A stretch of DNA of 64,000 nucleotides from Bacillota bacterium (GCA_023426245.1 JAFABB010000039.1:62001-126000); one strand, 5' to 3'. Shown: positions 1 to 8,736, counted from the stretch's first letter. Made by a program: numbers and translations. The notes: generated from the letters alone by a model not told the origin.

Positions 1-73
1 GCGTTTAACGTGGTAAAGAACGGGTTCTTGAAAATTCAAACTCATCACTGCCTTCTAAGTTGCTGTAAAAGTA

Positions 74-289
74 GGGCTGTTACCAAAAGAAAATATCGAT
101 AAAGATATACCCAGATTCTTCGGCTCGTTTTGCAAGCCGCCGTCGAACAGCCAGCCTGGCGGTATTTTCGCGCGCATTGATGCGCGACTTCGTTGCCATC
201 GGCTAGCCAACTAGCCGCGCAAAGCCAGGGTGGATGACTACTCAGGCAATATATTGTATAGTTCCTTTTACGTATGTTTGCAACAGCCC
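74..289. repeat. MITE-like palindromic non-coding element
   Basis: No convincing gene occurs in the first 298 bases. The stretch is bounded by an 8-bp inverted repeat (GGGCTGTT at 74-81, AACAGCCC at 282-289) and contains internal palindromes, including GCGCGCAT/ATGCGCGA near 158-178 and CGGCTAG/CTAGCCG near 200-220. Nested palindromes without coding potential fit a small non-autonomous element or a decayed insertion end. No second copy was seen in this window, so the assignment is inference. Confidence 0.35.
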
Positions 290-298
290 TTCAAAATT

Positions 299-667
299 TC
301 AGTCAAAAACTAAATCATCATGGGACAATAAAGCCACCACAACAATTCCTATGAACGTATAAACCCATAATTCTGGAGAAGGGCCATAACCCGTTCGGGG
401 TCCGGGTCCTCCGCGGCCATGTCCAGGCCCTGGCCCATGATGAGGTCCGTAGTTGAGATTCAATGAAAGGTCATTTTTATAGGCATTTGAATTGGAGTCC
501 GGCCGATACAAGTCAATCGAACCGCTAAAACCGCTGAAGGCCGGTTCCTGTGTGATTTCCCCGGAGTTTGACGATAGGTTGATGTCGACGGTTGGGGCTG
601 CAAAAGTTTTGGCTCCTACCAGAAGTGTCAGGCAGACTGCAAAAATTAAAACCGTTAATTTCTTCAT
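299..667 (-). CDS. small secreted Gly/Pro/His-rich protein
   Basis: A 122-residue hypothetical protein that I do not recognise. It begins with a clear signal peptide (MKK, then a hydrophobic run, with likely cleavage after TFA-A around residue 24). A polar Ser/Asn-rich middle follows, then a low-complexity Gly-Pro-His-Arg tract at about residues 75-95. A hydrophobic segment near the C-terminus (about residues 101-115) could anchor it in a membrane. The start is well supported: a near-perfect AAAGGAGGT Shine-Dalgarno lies 6-7 bases upstream of ATG. It stands alone, facing away from the tRNA. The His/Gly-rich tract could bind metal, but this is a guess. Existence is fairly sure, function unknown. 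Confidence 0.7.
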   Translation of the reverse strand: MKKLTVLIFAVCLTLLVGAKTFAAPTVDINLSSNSGEITQEPAFSGFSGSIDLYRPDSNSNAYKNDLSLNLNYGPHHGPGPGHGRGGPGPRTGYGPSPELWVYTFIGIVVVALLSHDDLVFD

Positions 668-921
668 TTTAATTTACCTCCTTTCTAGTATACATTTTCT
701 CACTCGGATCTTAGTCTTTAAATATTCTTTGAAATATGGAATACAAACGAAAGCTTTAATGAGTTTTAACTTAGTTTTAAAAAAGAATACCCGGATTCAC
801 TGGGCAATCAGAATGAAGAAACACGGAAAATCTATTCGCAATTAATCTTATGAGCCGGATAATTTTTAAAATAATCACGATATAAACATGAGGGAATTGA
901 TATCAAGTTATCTGCAAGTAT
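668..921. other. intergenic, no gene seen
   Basis: This AT-rich spacer lies between the small secreted protein and the tRNA terminator. Short open frames here have no ribosome binding site or recognisable product. It must hold the promoter of the minus-strand gene ending at 299, but I cannot pick a convincing -35/-10 pair. Confidence 0.5.
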
Positions 922-953
922 AAAAAAATAAAACCCCCAAATTGGAGGTTTAA
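922..953 (-). terminator. terminator of tRNA-Leu
   Basis: Read on the minus strand, AAACCTCC pairs with GGGGGTTT across a short AAT-rich loop and is followed by TATTTTTTTA. It lies just after the tRNA 3' end and fits a rho-independent terminator. Confidence 0.65.
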
Positions 954-963
954 CTTTAGAAAT

Positions 964-1049
964 TGGTGCCGAAGGCCGGACTCGAACCGGCACGCTTTTA
1001 AGGGCGGTGGATTTTGAGTCCACTGCGTCTGCCATTCCGCCACTTCGGC
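964..1049 (-). tRNA. tRNA-Leu (anticodon CAA)
   Basis: The minus strand folds as a class II tRNA of 86 bases. The acceptor stem is GCCGAAG/CTTCGGC with discriminator A, and CCA is encoded. The anticodon stem GTGGA/TCCAC encloses the loop CTCAAAA, giving anticodon CAA, which reads UUG leucine codons. A long variable arm follows, and the T arm contains GGTTCGAGTCC. All elements are visible directly in the sequence. Confidence 0.97.
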
Positions 1050-1129
1050 AAGTCAAACTTGGAACTTTAGCGTGTAGACTGATTTTACCACAAGAGAAAA
1101 TCAAATTCAAGAGAATTTTTTAAGGAAAG

Positions 1130-1744
1130 TTATGGTTTTGCAACCGATAAAACTTTTATAGAGGGTGATTCCTTTAGGAAATCAAGAAAAACAGGATATT
1201 CGCTCAGCGGAATTAAAAAAGAAGTTTGAACCGATTCCCCGAATACAGTGGAGATATTTTCCGCCGCCACTTGCTTTAACTGATAGATTATTTTGGAATG
1301 CTCGTTATAAGGATAATCGAGAGACACCGAACATTTTGGTATTTTTAAGAATGTCCCTGCCTGTTCCAGCACTAAGGATGCGGTTTTACCGTAGGCCTCA
1401 ATAAGGCCTCGGACTCCCAGCTTCTTCCCGCCAAAATACCGGGTTACGACTACGGTGATATTCAATAGGTTCAGCCTTAAAATGGCTCCTAAAATTGGTT
1501 TACCTGCAGTGCCATTGGGTTCCCCTTGATCATTAAAATATTCGACGGGGTATTCGCCGGCCTGAAGCCGATAAGCATAACAATTGTGAGTGGCCTGGGA
1601 ATGGGTTGTTTTGATGGATTCAATAAAAAATTTTGCAGCCGCTTCGCCGGGAGTTTCCTTGCAGTGTCCTATGAAGCGGGAGCGTTCAATGGTGAGTTCA
1701 CAGGAGGCTTCCTTCAAAACGGTAAGGTAGGTTTGGTCATTCAT
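1130..1744 (-). CDS. yvyE: YigZ/YvyE (IMPACT) family protein
   Basis: A protein of about 204 residues of the UPF0029/IMPACT family (E. coli YigZ, B. subtilis YvyE), whose molecular role is not settled. The N-terminal domain carries the family signature around residues 45-85 (SRFIGH, then THNCYAYR and the ND-GEP-GTAG segment). The VVVTRYFGGKKLGVRGL block follows. The smaller C-terminal domain is present too, and the length is typical. The longer reading frame begins at 1807, but ATG at 1744 is preceded by TGGAG at the right distance and begins right where family members start, so I use it. It is a single gene with no obvious operon partner. Confidence 0.9.
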   Translation of the reverse strand: MNDQTYLTVLKEASCELTIERSRFIGHCKETPGEAAAKFFIESIKTTHSQATHNCYAYRLQAGEYPVEYFNDQGEPNGTAGKPILGAILRLNLLNITVVVTRYFGGKKLGVRGLIEAYGKTASLVLEQAGTFLKIPKCSVSLDYPYNEHSKIIYQLKQVAAENISTVFGESVQTSFLIPLSEYPVFLDFLKESPSIKVLSVAKP

Positions 1745-1986
1745 GGATTTAGCATCTCCAGGCTTAATTAGGACATTAACGATCCGTGAGAATGATGGAA
1801 CAATCAATCCGATCTGCTTTTAATTCCAATAATTCCAACCCGGCCTGGAAAATTCCTGCTTTGATGGATCGAAAGGGGCTTCAAATGAAAAATACAGGAA
1901 ATCTGCAAATCATGTGGAATAAAATCATTTGAACATATTTCCAATGGATATCAGGAATGATAATTTTTGAGAGGAGAGCGTTTCAT

Positions 1987-3372
1987 TTGGCTCAATATGA
2001 TGTGGTTATTGTTGGTGGAGGGCCGGCGGCAATTTTCGCCGCTTTGGAGTTGGTCAAACAATCCCGGCTGAAGATTGCGATATTGGAAAAAGGCTATAAC
2101 TTGTCGGAACGGGTCTGTCCTGCCAACGAGCGTGGTATTCCCTGTGCCAACTGTTCCTCCTGTTCGATTACATGCGGTTGGGGCGGTGCGGGAGCATTTA
2201 GCGACGGTAAACTTACCCTCTCCACGGAAGTGGGTGGTTTTTTAGATAATTATATTTCCAAAAAAGAATTATCCCAGTTGATTCGGGAGATAGATGATAT
2301 TTATTTGAGATTTGGTGCTCCTGCGAAGGTCTATGGCACTGATGACGAAATGATTACCCAGATTCAAAAGCGAGCTGTCTTGGCAGACCTGCGATTGATT
2401 CCGTCCCAGATCCGGCACCTCGGAACCGGGTATACCAAAATTGTACTCCAGGCCATGCAGGACTTTTTGGTTGAAAAGGGAGTCGACATTTTCACCGGTG
2501 TTAATGTGGCTGAAGTCATCGTTGACGGGGATAAATTGAAAGGTGTCCGTTCAAGCCAGGGCCAGGAATACTTAGGAGAATATGTAATTGCCGGACCGGG
2601 ACGCGACGGCTCGGAATGGCTTTCCACCGAAGCAAAAAGATTGGGGTTGGAATCATCCGTGAACCCGGTGGATATCGGCGTCCGGGTGGAACTGCCGGCT
2701 GAAGTGATGGAAGAGCTGACATCGGTCATCTTTGAGAGCAAATTTATTTATTATTCAAAGACCTTTGAAGATAAGGTCCGTACATTTTGCATGTGCCCTC
2801 ACGGGGAAGTCGTTATGGAAAATCAGGACGGCTTAATTACCGTCAATGGGCATAGTCATGCCGAACGGAAGACTTCGAATACCAATTTTTCGCTGCTTGT
2901 CAGCAAAACTTTCACGCAGCCGTTTCATGAGCCGATTACCTACGGCAGGTATGTTTCCGGACTTGCCAACCTCTTAGGGGGAGGGGTTATCGTACAGCGG
3001 TTGGGAGATTTGCAAAGCGGACGGCGGACCACCAAAGAAAGACTGGCCAAGGGATTGGTCCGGCCGACTTTAGAAAGCGCAACACCGGGGGATTTGAGTC
3101 TGGTTTTACCTTACCGGCACCTGCTGGCTTTATTAGAAATGTTAAAAGCCTTAGATAATATTGCGCCGGGGGTTAACTCGCGTAATACGTTACTATATGG
3201 GGTTGAGGTTAAGTTCTATTCTTCCAGGCTCAGTCTGAACAGCCATTTAGAAACGAAGATTGCCAATCTTTACGCTGTGGGCGATGGCGCAGGAGTGACC
3301 AGAGGATTGATGCAGGCCTCGATCTCGGGAGTTATAGCAGCGAGAGATATTATGAAACAGGAGGCATTATGA
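1987..3372 (+). CDS. FAD-dependent dehydrogenase (COG2509-type)
   Basis: A flavoprotein of about 461 residues, related to the uncharacterised NAD(P)/FAD-dependent oxidoreductases of COG2509. Right after the start is the Rossmann dinucleotide-binding motif VVIVGGGPAA. Near residues 50-70 is a cysteine-rich stretch (CPANERG, CANCSSCSITCGWGGAG) typical of this family. A C-terminal AVGDGAGVTRGLMQAS segment closes the FAD site. I choose TTG at 1987 because GAGAGGAG precedes it; ATG at 1957 is a possible longer start. The stop overlaps the start of the methyltransferase gene by 4 bases, so the two are translationally coupled. The substrate is unknown. Confidence 0.85.
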   Translation: MAQYDVVIVGGGPAAIFAALELVKQSRLKIAILEKGYNLSERVCPANERGIPCANCSSCSITCGWGGAGAFSDGKLTLSTEVGGFLDNYISKKELSQLIREIDDIYLRFGAPAKVYGTDDEMITQIQKRAVLADLRLIPSQIRHLGTGYTKIVLQAMQDFLVEKGVDIFTGVNVAEVIVDGDKLKGVRSSQGQEYLGEYVIAGPGRDGSEWLSTEAKRLGLESSVNPVDIGVRVELPAEVMEELTSVIFESKFIYYSKTFEDKVRTFCMCPHGEVVMENQDGLITVNGHSHAERKTSNTNFSLLVSKTFTQPFHEPITYGRYVSGLANLLGGGVIVQRLGDLQSGRRTTKERLAKGLVRPTLESATPGDLSLVLPYRHLLALLEMLKALDNIAPGVNSRNTLLYGVEVKFYSSRLSLNSHLETKIANLYAVGDGAGVTRGLMQASISGVIAARDIMKQEAL

Positions 3373-4541
3373 ATCAGGTTGTTTTAAAGGCCGGCAAAGA
3401 AAAACGAATCAAAGCGGGCCATTTATGGATTTATCAAGGAGAAATCGGGATTATCGGGATCGGTGTCAAATCGGGCGATGTAGTCGAAGCGCTGGACAAC
3501 CGGGGCCGTTTTTTGGGCCTTGGCTATTATAACCAGGCTTCACAGATTGCGGTCCGGTTGCTCACCACCAACCGGGAAACCATCGACGAGAATTTCTTCA
3601 GATCCCGGCTTCAAAAAGCGCTTGAATACCGCCGCCGGGTCAAACCCGGTGCTTCAAGCTACCGCCTGATATTCGGCGAAGGCGATTTGTTACCCGGACT
3701 GATTGTGGATAAGTTCGAAGATTATCTGGTGGCTCAATTTTTAACCATGGGTATGGAGGTCAACCGGGAGATGATCATCCGGCTTTTGGCGGAGCTTTGT
3801 GGGCCTAAAGGGATCATTGAACGGAGTGATCTTCATGTCCGCCACCTTGAAGATTTGCCCGAACGTGCCGGTTGTGTATATGGAGATTGTCCTCCGTCGG
3901 TTGTGATCCGGGATAACGGCTTAAAATTCAGGGTGGATTTGCTTGAAGGCCAAAAAACCGGGTATTTTCTGGACCAATCGGCGAACCGGGCCGTTTTGGA
4001 GCGCTATGTCAAAGGAAGAAAGGTTCTCGATTGTTTTTGTCATGTGGGCAGCTTTGCAATTCATGCTGCTTCCTACGGGGCCAGTTCCGTTTTAGGAGTC
4101 GATATTTCGGAAGATGCCATCAATATGGCCGTCGAAAATGCAACTTTAAACGGGTTGGATAACGTCTGTAAATTCAAAGTAGCTAATGTATTTGATTTCC
4201 TCCGGGATGAAGTGGGGAATAAGGCCGAGTATGATCTGGTTATTCTTGATCCTCCGGCATTCACCAAAAGCAAACAGGCTGTGGAAGGGGCAGTCCGCGG
4301 TTACAAGGAAATCAATCTGCGGGCATTGAAACTGCTCAAGCCCGGCGGAATCCTAATAACCTGCTCCTGTTCCCATCATCTGACACCGGACTTGTTTTGG
4401 GAAATTATGCTCGCAGCGGCGGCTGACAATAAAAAACGGCTCCGTCTCCTGGAACGCCGGACCCAGGGCCTTGATCACCCCGTTTTGGTTGGGGTAACGG
4501 AAACGGAATATTTGAAATGTTTCATCTTTGAGGTTGTATAA
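3369..4541 (+). CDS. rlmI: RlmI-type 23S rRNA cytosine-C5 methyltransferase
   Basis: A SAM-dependent methyltransferase of 390 residues, the usual RlmI length. An N-terminal PUA RNA-binding domain (about residues 1-75) is followed by the RlmI central domain and a Rossmann methyltransferase fold. SAM motif I is DCFCHVGSFAIHAA (about 222-235). The DPP motif occurs in VILDPPAFTKSK, and the catalytic cysteine region is ITCSCSHH. The family modifies C1962 of 23S rRNA (E. coli numbering) at C5. ATG overlaps the upstream stop, and the radical SAM gene starts 2 bases after its stop, so it is the middle gene of a three-gene operon. Exact target specificity is inferred from the family. Confidence 0.88.
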   Translation: MNQVVLKAGKEKRIKAGHLWIYQGEIGIIGIGVKSGDVVEALDNRGRFLGLGYYNQASQIAVRLLTTNRETIDENFFRSRLQKALEYRRRVKPGASSYRLIFGEGDLLPGLIVDKFEDYLVAQFLTMGMEVNREMIIRLLAELCGPKGIIERSDLHVRHLEDLPERAGCVYGDCPPSVVIRDNGLKFRVDLLEGQKTGYFLDQSANRAVLERYVKGRKVLDCFCHVGSFAIHAASYGASSVLGVDISEDAINMAVENATLNGLDNVCKFKVANVFDFLRDEVGNKAEYDLVILDPPAFTKSKQAVEGAVRGYKEINLRALKLLKPGGILITCSCSHHLTPDLFWEIMLAAAADNKKRLRLLERRTQGLDHPVLVGVTETEYLKCFIFEVV

Positions 4542-4543
4542 TC

Positions 4544-5803
4544 ATGAATTCCAAATCCATACGTTTAATCTATGCGGATGAAAAGGGTGAACTATACGCA
4601 GACCCGGATTTAATTGCGGTGGGAATCAACGGCTCCCAGGCAGAAATCGCCGACCGGAGCTGGATCGATATGCCTTCGGGCGGCGAGATATTGCTATTGC
4701 CAGGCAGGCTGCCCACAGGTTATGATGAAGCCGGGGGAACAATGGAAGTGGTCGAAGGGTATACGGCAGTTGCGGCTATTTTACCGGTTGGTTTCACCCG
4801 CTGTCTGGTGCCTGGATACGAAATCGCCGTTTCCGGAGAGCTGCCTCTTTTCGGCTATGCGGCAGTGGGAGCTGTGGGGGATCATCTTAAAGTGGCCGCC
4901 ATTCAAACCGATCAGGATCTAAAGTGGAGCCCTAATTATTATAATACCCCGGACTTACCGCGGCTGATCGAAGGGAAAATCCGGAGCTATCCGGAAAACC
5001 GTATTCTGGCCCAACTGGCCAAATGCGCCGTCGGTTATCACTGTTTAACGGCTCAAAATATTTTTTATGGGCGCTGGGAGGCTGGGATTCCGGTATCACC
5101 GGTTTGTAACGCCAATTGTATCGGCTGCATATCCAAACAACCCTCCGAATGTTGTCCATCTCCTCAAGGCAGAATCGACTTTACTCCCAGCGTCCGGGAA
5201 GTTGTCGAACTCTCGGTGGACCATTTGGAGTCTGCCGCTGATGCCATTATCAGTTTCGGACAGGGCTGTGAAGGCGAACCTTCATTGCAACGCGAAGTAT
5301 TGGTCCAATCGATCCAGGAGATCCGGCAAAGGACGGACAAAGGGATCATCAATATCAACAGTAACGCCGGTTATGTTGATTCTATCCGTGATTTGGTTGA
5401 TCACGGGCTGGATAGCATCCGGGTCAGTCTTTTCTCGGCCCGGCCGGAAAATTATCAGTGGTATCATCATCCCCAGAATTATCAATTGCAGGATGTCATG
5501 AAATCCTTATGTTACGCATCGGACCATGGCGTCAGGGTTGCCATCAACCTTTTGCTATATCCCGGTTTTACCAATCAACCCCAGGAAACGGACGCTTTGT
5601 ACGCTTTGCTTCAAGAGACCAAAGTCCAACAGGTTCAGCTTCGCAATTTGAATCTTGACCCGGAGCGGTTGCGGGAGAAGGTGAATCTGGAAGAGGATGA
5701 GCCGCTTGAGCTGAGGACAATTCCTGAATGGCTGTTACAATTAAAAAAGGAGTTCCCCAAACTTTTAATCGGAAATTATACCTTGCCAAAAAGCGAGGGA
5801 TGA
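4544..5803 (+). CDS. radical SAM protein
   Basis: A 419-residue protein with a radical SAM core. The CxxxCxxC motif that binds the [4Fe-4S] cluster is at C188, C192 and C195 (CNANCIGC), with an extra CC pair at 203-204. Downstream, GQGCEGEP matches the SAM-binding glycine motif, and NINSNAG fits a later strand. About 180 residues before the core contain no domain that I recognise. It starts 2 bases after the methyltransferase stop, as the last gene of the operon. The family is certain. The substrate is unknown and the unusual N-terminal extension may define it. Confidence 0.85.
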   Translation: MNSKSIRLIYADEKGELYADPDLIAVGINGSQAEIADRSWIDMPSGGEILLLPGRLPTGYDEAGGTMEVVEGYTAVAAILPVGFTRCLVPGYEIAVSGELPLFGYAAVGAVGDHLKVAAIQTDQDLKWSPNYYNTPDLPRLIEGKIRSYPENRILAQLAKCAVGYHCLTAQNIFYGRWEAGIPVSPVCNANCIGCISKQPSECCPSPQGRIDFTPSVREVVELSVDHLESAADAIISFGQGCEGEPSLQREVLVQSIQEIRQRTDKGIININSNAGYVDSIRDLVDHGLDSIRVSLFSARPENYQWYHHPQNYQLQDVMKSLCYASDHGVRVAINLLLYPGFTNQPQETDALYALLQETKVQQVQLRNLNLDPERLREKVNLEEDEPLELRTIPEWLLQLKKEFPKLLIGNYTLPKSEG

Positions 5804-5829
5804 TCTAACCTGTGGACTTAACCCCAACC

Positions 5830-5882
5830 CCATCCTGTCAATGGAAAGAACTCCATCTGGGATAGGGAAGGGGCTTTTTTTA
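5830..5882 (+). terminator. probable operon terminator
   Basis: CCCCATCC pairs imperfectly with GGGAAGGGG (one mismatch) and is followed by CTTTTTTTATAC. It lies right after the radical SAM gene and would end that operon. Confidence 0.5.
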
Positions 5883-5956
5883 TACGGAGAATCAAATAAA
5901 TTCCACGGAGTCATTCTGAATTGCTTTTATAAAATGAAGCAATACAAAACCCCAAT

Positions 5957-6130
5957 TTAGTTTTGCCGTTTGGTCAGGATTTCCTTTCGCAGTTTGTCGG
6001 GATCACACTGAAAAGCAATTGAGGCGTACTGAAGCCAGGATTCGGACTCGCCTGATTCCCCCAAATATAGATGGCGATTGTGAAATTTAAAAAATTTTTT
6101 AACCCTTTGAATTATTTTTACCGGTTTCAT
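5957..6130 (-). CDS. small basic protein, 57 residues
   Basis: A short protein that I do not recognise. The reading frame can be extended to 6277. The ATG at 6130 is preceded by a strong GGAGGT Shine-Dalgarno seven bases upstream, so the product is about 57 residues. The N-terminal half is strongly basic (KPVKIIQRVKKFFKF, then HNRH). The C-terminal half is mixed and ends KRQN. There is no transmembrane segment and no cysteine. It faces away from the regulator gene at 6656 and shares a 525-base divergent spacer with it. A nucleic-acid or membrane-surface role is possible from charge alone. Confidence 0.5.
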   Translation of the reverse strand: MKPVKIIQRVKKFFKFHNRHLYLGESGESESWLQYASIAFQCDPDKLRKEILTKRQN

Positions 6131-6655
6131 GATCAATACCTCCGTAAAATTAGTATTGACAAGAATCCCAGGGGTAATACCAGCTAGACTTTTTTTAAAG
6201 GTTTGAATTCTTGATAATGGATATCGAGGGATTTTTGGATAACAAAACCCGCTAGCATCGTCCTGGGCCCGGATCAAATTGCGTTCTCACAAGACCCAAT
6301 CTTTAGCGGGTTCGTTGGTTTCTGGGCTTAGCGGAAACCTATAATTCAATTATATGGAAAAATGTTTCACGATTGTTACATCTTAATTGGAAAATATCAA
6401 CCCCGGTCTGTGCTTGTTTACAGATCCAGCCATCGTTCAACTTCATGGCGAATCTTTCCAATGGATATTATTTTGCTCTCTTATTCACTGGCTTGAAGTT
6501 AACTTCTATTTTTATAATGATTTTGTTAATATTAAAAGCAGGGGATTGCAGTTTGAAATGTGAATTGACAATACGACCAATATCCGGACCACCGTGAAAT
6601 CATATGAATCATCATGAAATATTAAGTCCGCCGGATGATCCAAGGGGAGCACAAG
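6131..6655. promoter_or_regulatory. divergent intergenic region with inverted repeats
   Basis: No gene is seen. An inverted repeat AACCCGCTA (6246-6254) / TAGCGGGTT (6304-6312) encloses a 49-base loop and could form a leader RNA structure on the minus strand. Further right, a perfect 12-bp palindrome GAAGTTAACTTC (6495-6506) sits 6 bases before a TATAAT (6513-6518), a plausible operator/promoter for the regulator gene. The -35 match is weak at standard spacing, so the promoter is tentative. Confidence 0.35.
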
Positions 6656-8383
6656 ATGCAGCTACAAGGACAATCATTATTAAAAAAAATTGAAAAAGAC
6701 GTCAGGCAATATGCGCAAGTATTATCCAGTATTCTCAAAGTGGATGTGGATATTGTCGATAATCATTTATTTCGGATAGCAGGCACCGGAAGGTTTGTTG
6801 ACCGGCTGGGCACTTTTATCGAGGCGGAAGGTACAGGATTTAAATGGGTACTTGAGAATAAAAAAATGCTCATCATCGAAAACCCAAGGGAAGAGGTTAT
6901 TTGTAAACATTGTCCCACCTGTGAGACTTGTCAGGAACTATTTGAGATATGTTGTCCCATTAAACTGGAGGAGGAAGTAATCGGCGCTATAGCTTTGGCG
7001 TGTTTTCAAGAAGAACAGAAAAAATTAATTTTCCAAAACTTAGATGGCTATGTTGATTTCTTGGTGAAAATTGCCGAACTCATTGCCTCAAAAGTGGGGG
7101 AAGCGAAAAACTACCAATCGATTATCGCCACATCCCAAATGCTGGAAAAGGTAATGCAGTTTGTGACCCAAGGTGTGGTTATTTTTAATTCCGATAACAC
7201 ATTGAAATATATAAACCAATATGCGGAAAGAATTTTGGGTAATAATAAAAAACAACTGGATTATCTGTATAAGATTAATGAATTTAAAATTTTTACAGTC
7301 GGGCAAAAAAAGGGCAATAGCGAAATAGAATATGTAGCCCGGGTGGGTCAAAAGAAAATTCGCTTATTTGGCTATTCTTACCCCATCAGCATTGATGAAA
7401 GTAATTATGGAAAAGTATATATTTTTCAAGATATCGCTTCCATTCAAGAAAAAATTATTATCCAGGATAAAAGAAAATATAGTTTCCAAAGCATTATCGG
7501 CGAAGATAAAAAAATCCTTCAAGTCAAAGAAGAAGCCCGGACATTAGCGAAAACCGATAAAAATATTTTAATATATGGTGAAAGCGGCACGGGGAAAGAG
7601 ATATTGGCCCGGGCGATTCATAGCGAGAGCGATTATAGGGAGCAACCGTTTATTCCTATTATTTGCACCGGAGTCATTGAATCTATTTTGGAACAAGAGA
7701 TATTTGGAAATTCCGAAAATAATAATTTGAGTAAAATTGAGTTGATGAAAGAAGGAACCTTATTTTTAGACGAAGTTGCTGATTTGCCCTTGCGGATTCA
7801 GGGAGAATTATTACAATTGCTTCAGGACAAGGAAAGGTTTTCGGGCCGGATTATTGCTTCAACCAGTAAAAATATTGAGAATTTGATTTCCGAGAACCGC
7901 TTCAGAAGGGATTTGTATTATTTTTTCTATCCTTTTATCATAACGATTCCTCCTTTGCGCGAGAGACGGCAGGATATTCCCGTTTTAATCCGGTATTTCT
8001 TGGAACGGTATGCTTATTTGGAAAAAAAGCAAATTACGATTGACAAGAAAGCTTATGCCTATTTATTGCAATATGCATGGGCGGGCAATGTCCGGGAAAT
8101 GGAAAATATCATCAGCTTTATTGTGTTAATGAATCAAAGCGGCAAGGTGGAACTTGATGACATTAATCAGTTGATCGATCTGGAGGATCAAAATATTGAC
8201 GGTTCTTTCTGTTTAGAGACCATTGAAAAGAACACGATTAAAAAAGCGATGGACTTATATGGGAATACTACCGACGGCAAGCGAAAAGTCGCCAAAGTTT
8301 TAGGAATCAGTCCGGCGACGTTATATCGAAAGCTCCGTCAATATGGAATTCATGAAGAAAAGAGTTATACCATCGATTCATAA
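6656..8383 (+). CDS. Fis/AAA+ (sigma-54 activator-like) regulator lacking GAFTGA
   Basis: A transcriptional regulator of about 575 residues built like sigma-54 activators. An N-terminal GAF-like sensor carries a cysteine cluster (CKHCPTCETC, then CC, at about residues 80-97). A PAS-like region follows at about 160-260, then an AAA+ domain with Walker A GESGTGKE and Walker B GTLFLDE. The C-terminal Fis-type helix-turn-helix is GKRKVAKVLGISPATLYRKL. Between Walker A and Walker B the GAFTGA loop that contacts sigma-54 is absent and the segment is about 15 residues short. ATG at 6656 follows AAGGGGAG; an ATG at 6635 is less likely. Lying upstream of the catabolic genes in the same direction, it probably controls them, as YgeV does for E. 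coli ygeW-X-Y. Confidence 0.85.
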   Translation: MQLQGQSLLKKIEKDVRQYAQVLSSILKVDVDIVDNHLFRIAGTGRFVDRLGTFIEAEGTGFKWVLENKKMLIIENPREEVICKHCPTCETCQELFEICCPIKLEEEVIGAIALACFQEEQKKLIFQNLDGYVDFLVKIAELIASKVGEAKNYQSIIATSQMLEKVMQFVTQGVVIFNSDNTLKYINQYAERILGNNKKQLDYLYKINEFKIFTVGQKKGNSEIEYVARVGQKKIRLFGYSYPISIDESNYGKVYIFQDIASIQEKIIIQDKRKYSFQSIIGEDKKILQVKEEARTLAKTDKNILIYGESGTGKEILARAIHSESDYREQPFIPIICTGVIESILEQEIFGNSENNNLSKIELMKEGTLFLDEVADLPLRIQGELLQLLQDKERFSGRIIASTSKNIENLISENRFRRDLYYFFYPFIITIPPLRERRQDIPVLIRYFLERYAYLEKKQITIDKKAYAYLLQYAWAGNVREMENIISFIVLMNQSGKVELDDINQLIDLEDQNIDGSFCLETIEKNTIKKAMDLYGNTTDGKRKVAKVLGISPATLYRKLRQYGIHEEKSYTIDS

Positions 8384-8409
8384 TAAAGCTGAATATCGTA
8401 CTTGCCTCC

Positions 8410-8438
8410 AAAAGCCCGCTTTTTAAGCGGGCTTTTTT
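8410..8438 (+). terminator. rho-independent terminator
   Basis: AAAGCCCGCTT / AAGCGGGCTTTTTT forms a strong GC-rich hairpin with a T tract. It directly follows the regulator gene and separates it from the catabolic operon. Confidence 0.9.
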
Positions 8439-8562
8439 GGTGTGCACCCGGCGCGTTATCCGGAGTGCGAAAATTGCTGATTCTCATTTTGAGAAATTTT
8501 TTTAAAAATTGAACACATTTTGGATGCCGATTGCAAAAATGAGTGGAAACCGGGAAAAAATA

Positions 8563-8590
8563 TTGATTTCTATTTTGGTCTTGATATAAT
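8563..8590 (+). promoter_or_regulatory. sigma-A type promoter of the catabolic operon
   Basis: TTGATT (8563-8568), a 16-base spacer and a consensus TATAAT (8585-8590) make a good housekeeping promoter. It leaves an untranslated leader of about 140 bases before dpaL. That leader holds an inverted repeat ATTGTT/AACAAT (8692-8697 / 8704-8709), a possible operator. No properly spaced -24/-12 element was found. Confidence 0.6.
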
Positions 8591-8736
8591 GATGTCATGG
8601 ATATGTTATTGATATGTCAAATATTAAAGTGAAAATTATTTAAATACGACCATAATTTAAATTTTATAACATTTTTGAACGATTTATTGACATTGTTTTT
8701 ATTAACAATAACGCAAATATAACAAGAGGCTGGAAG

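Noticed and set aside
832..1110. Open frame of 92 codons over the tRNA-Leu gene
   Set aside because: It runs through the tRNA and shows no ribosome site; the tRNA fold explains the sequence.
4614..5789. Several open frames inside the radical SAM gene
   Set aside because: They are shadows in other frames of a gene with clear motifs.
8521..8535. Possible -24/-12 sigma-54 promoter (TGG...TTGCA)
   Set aside because: The GG-GC spacing is one base short of the strict requirement, and a better sigma-A promoter lies just downstream.
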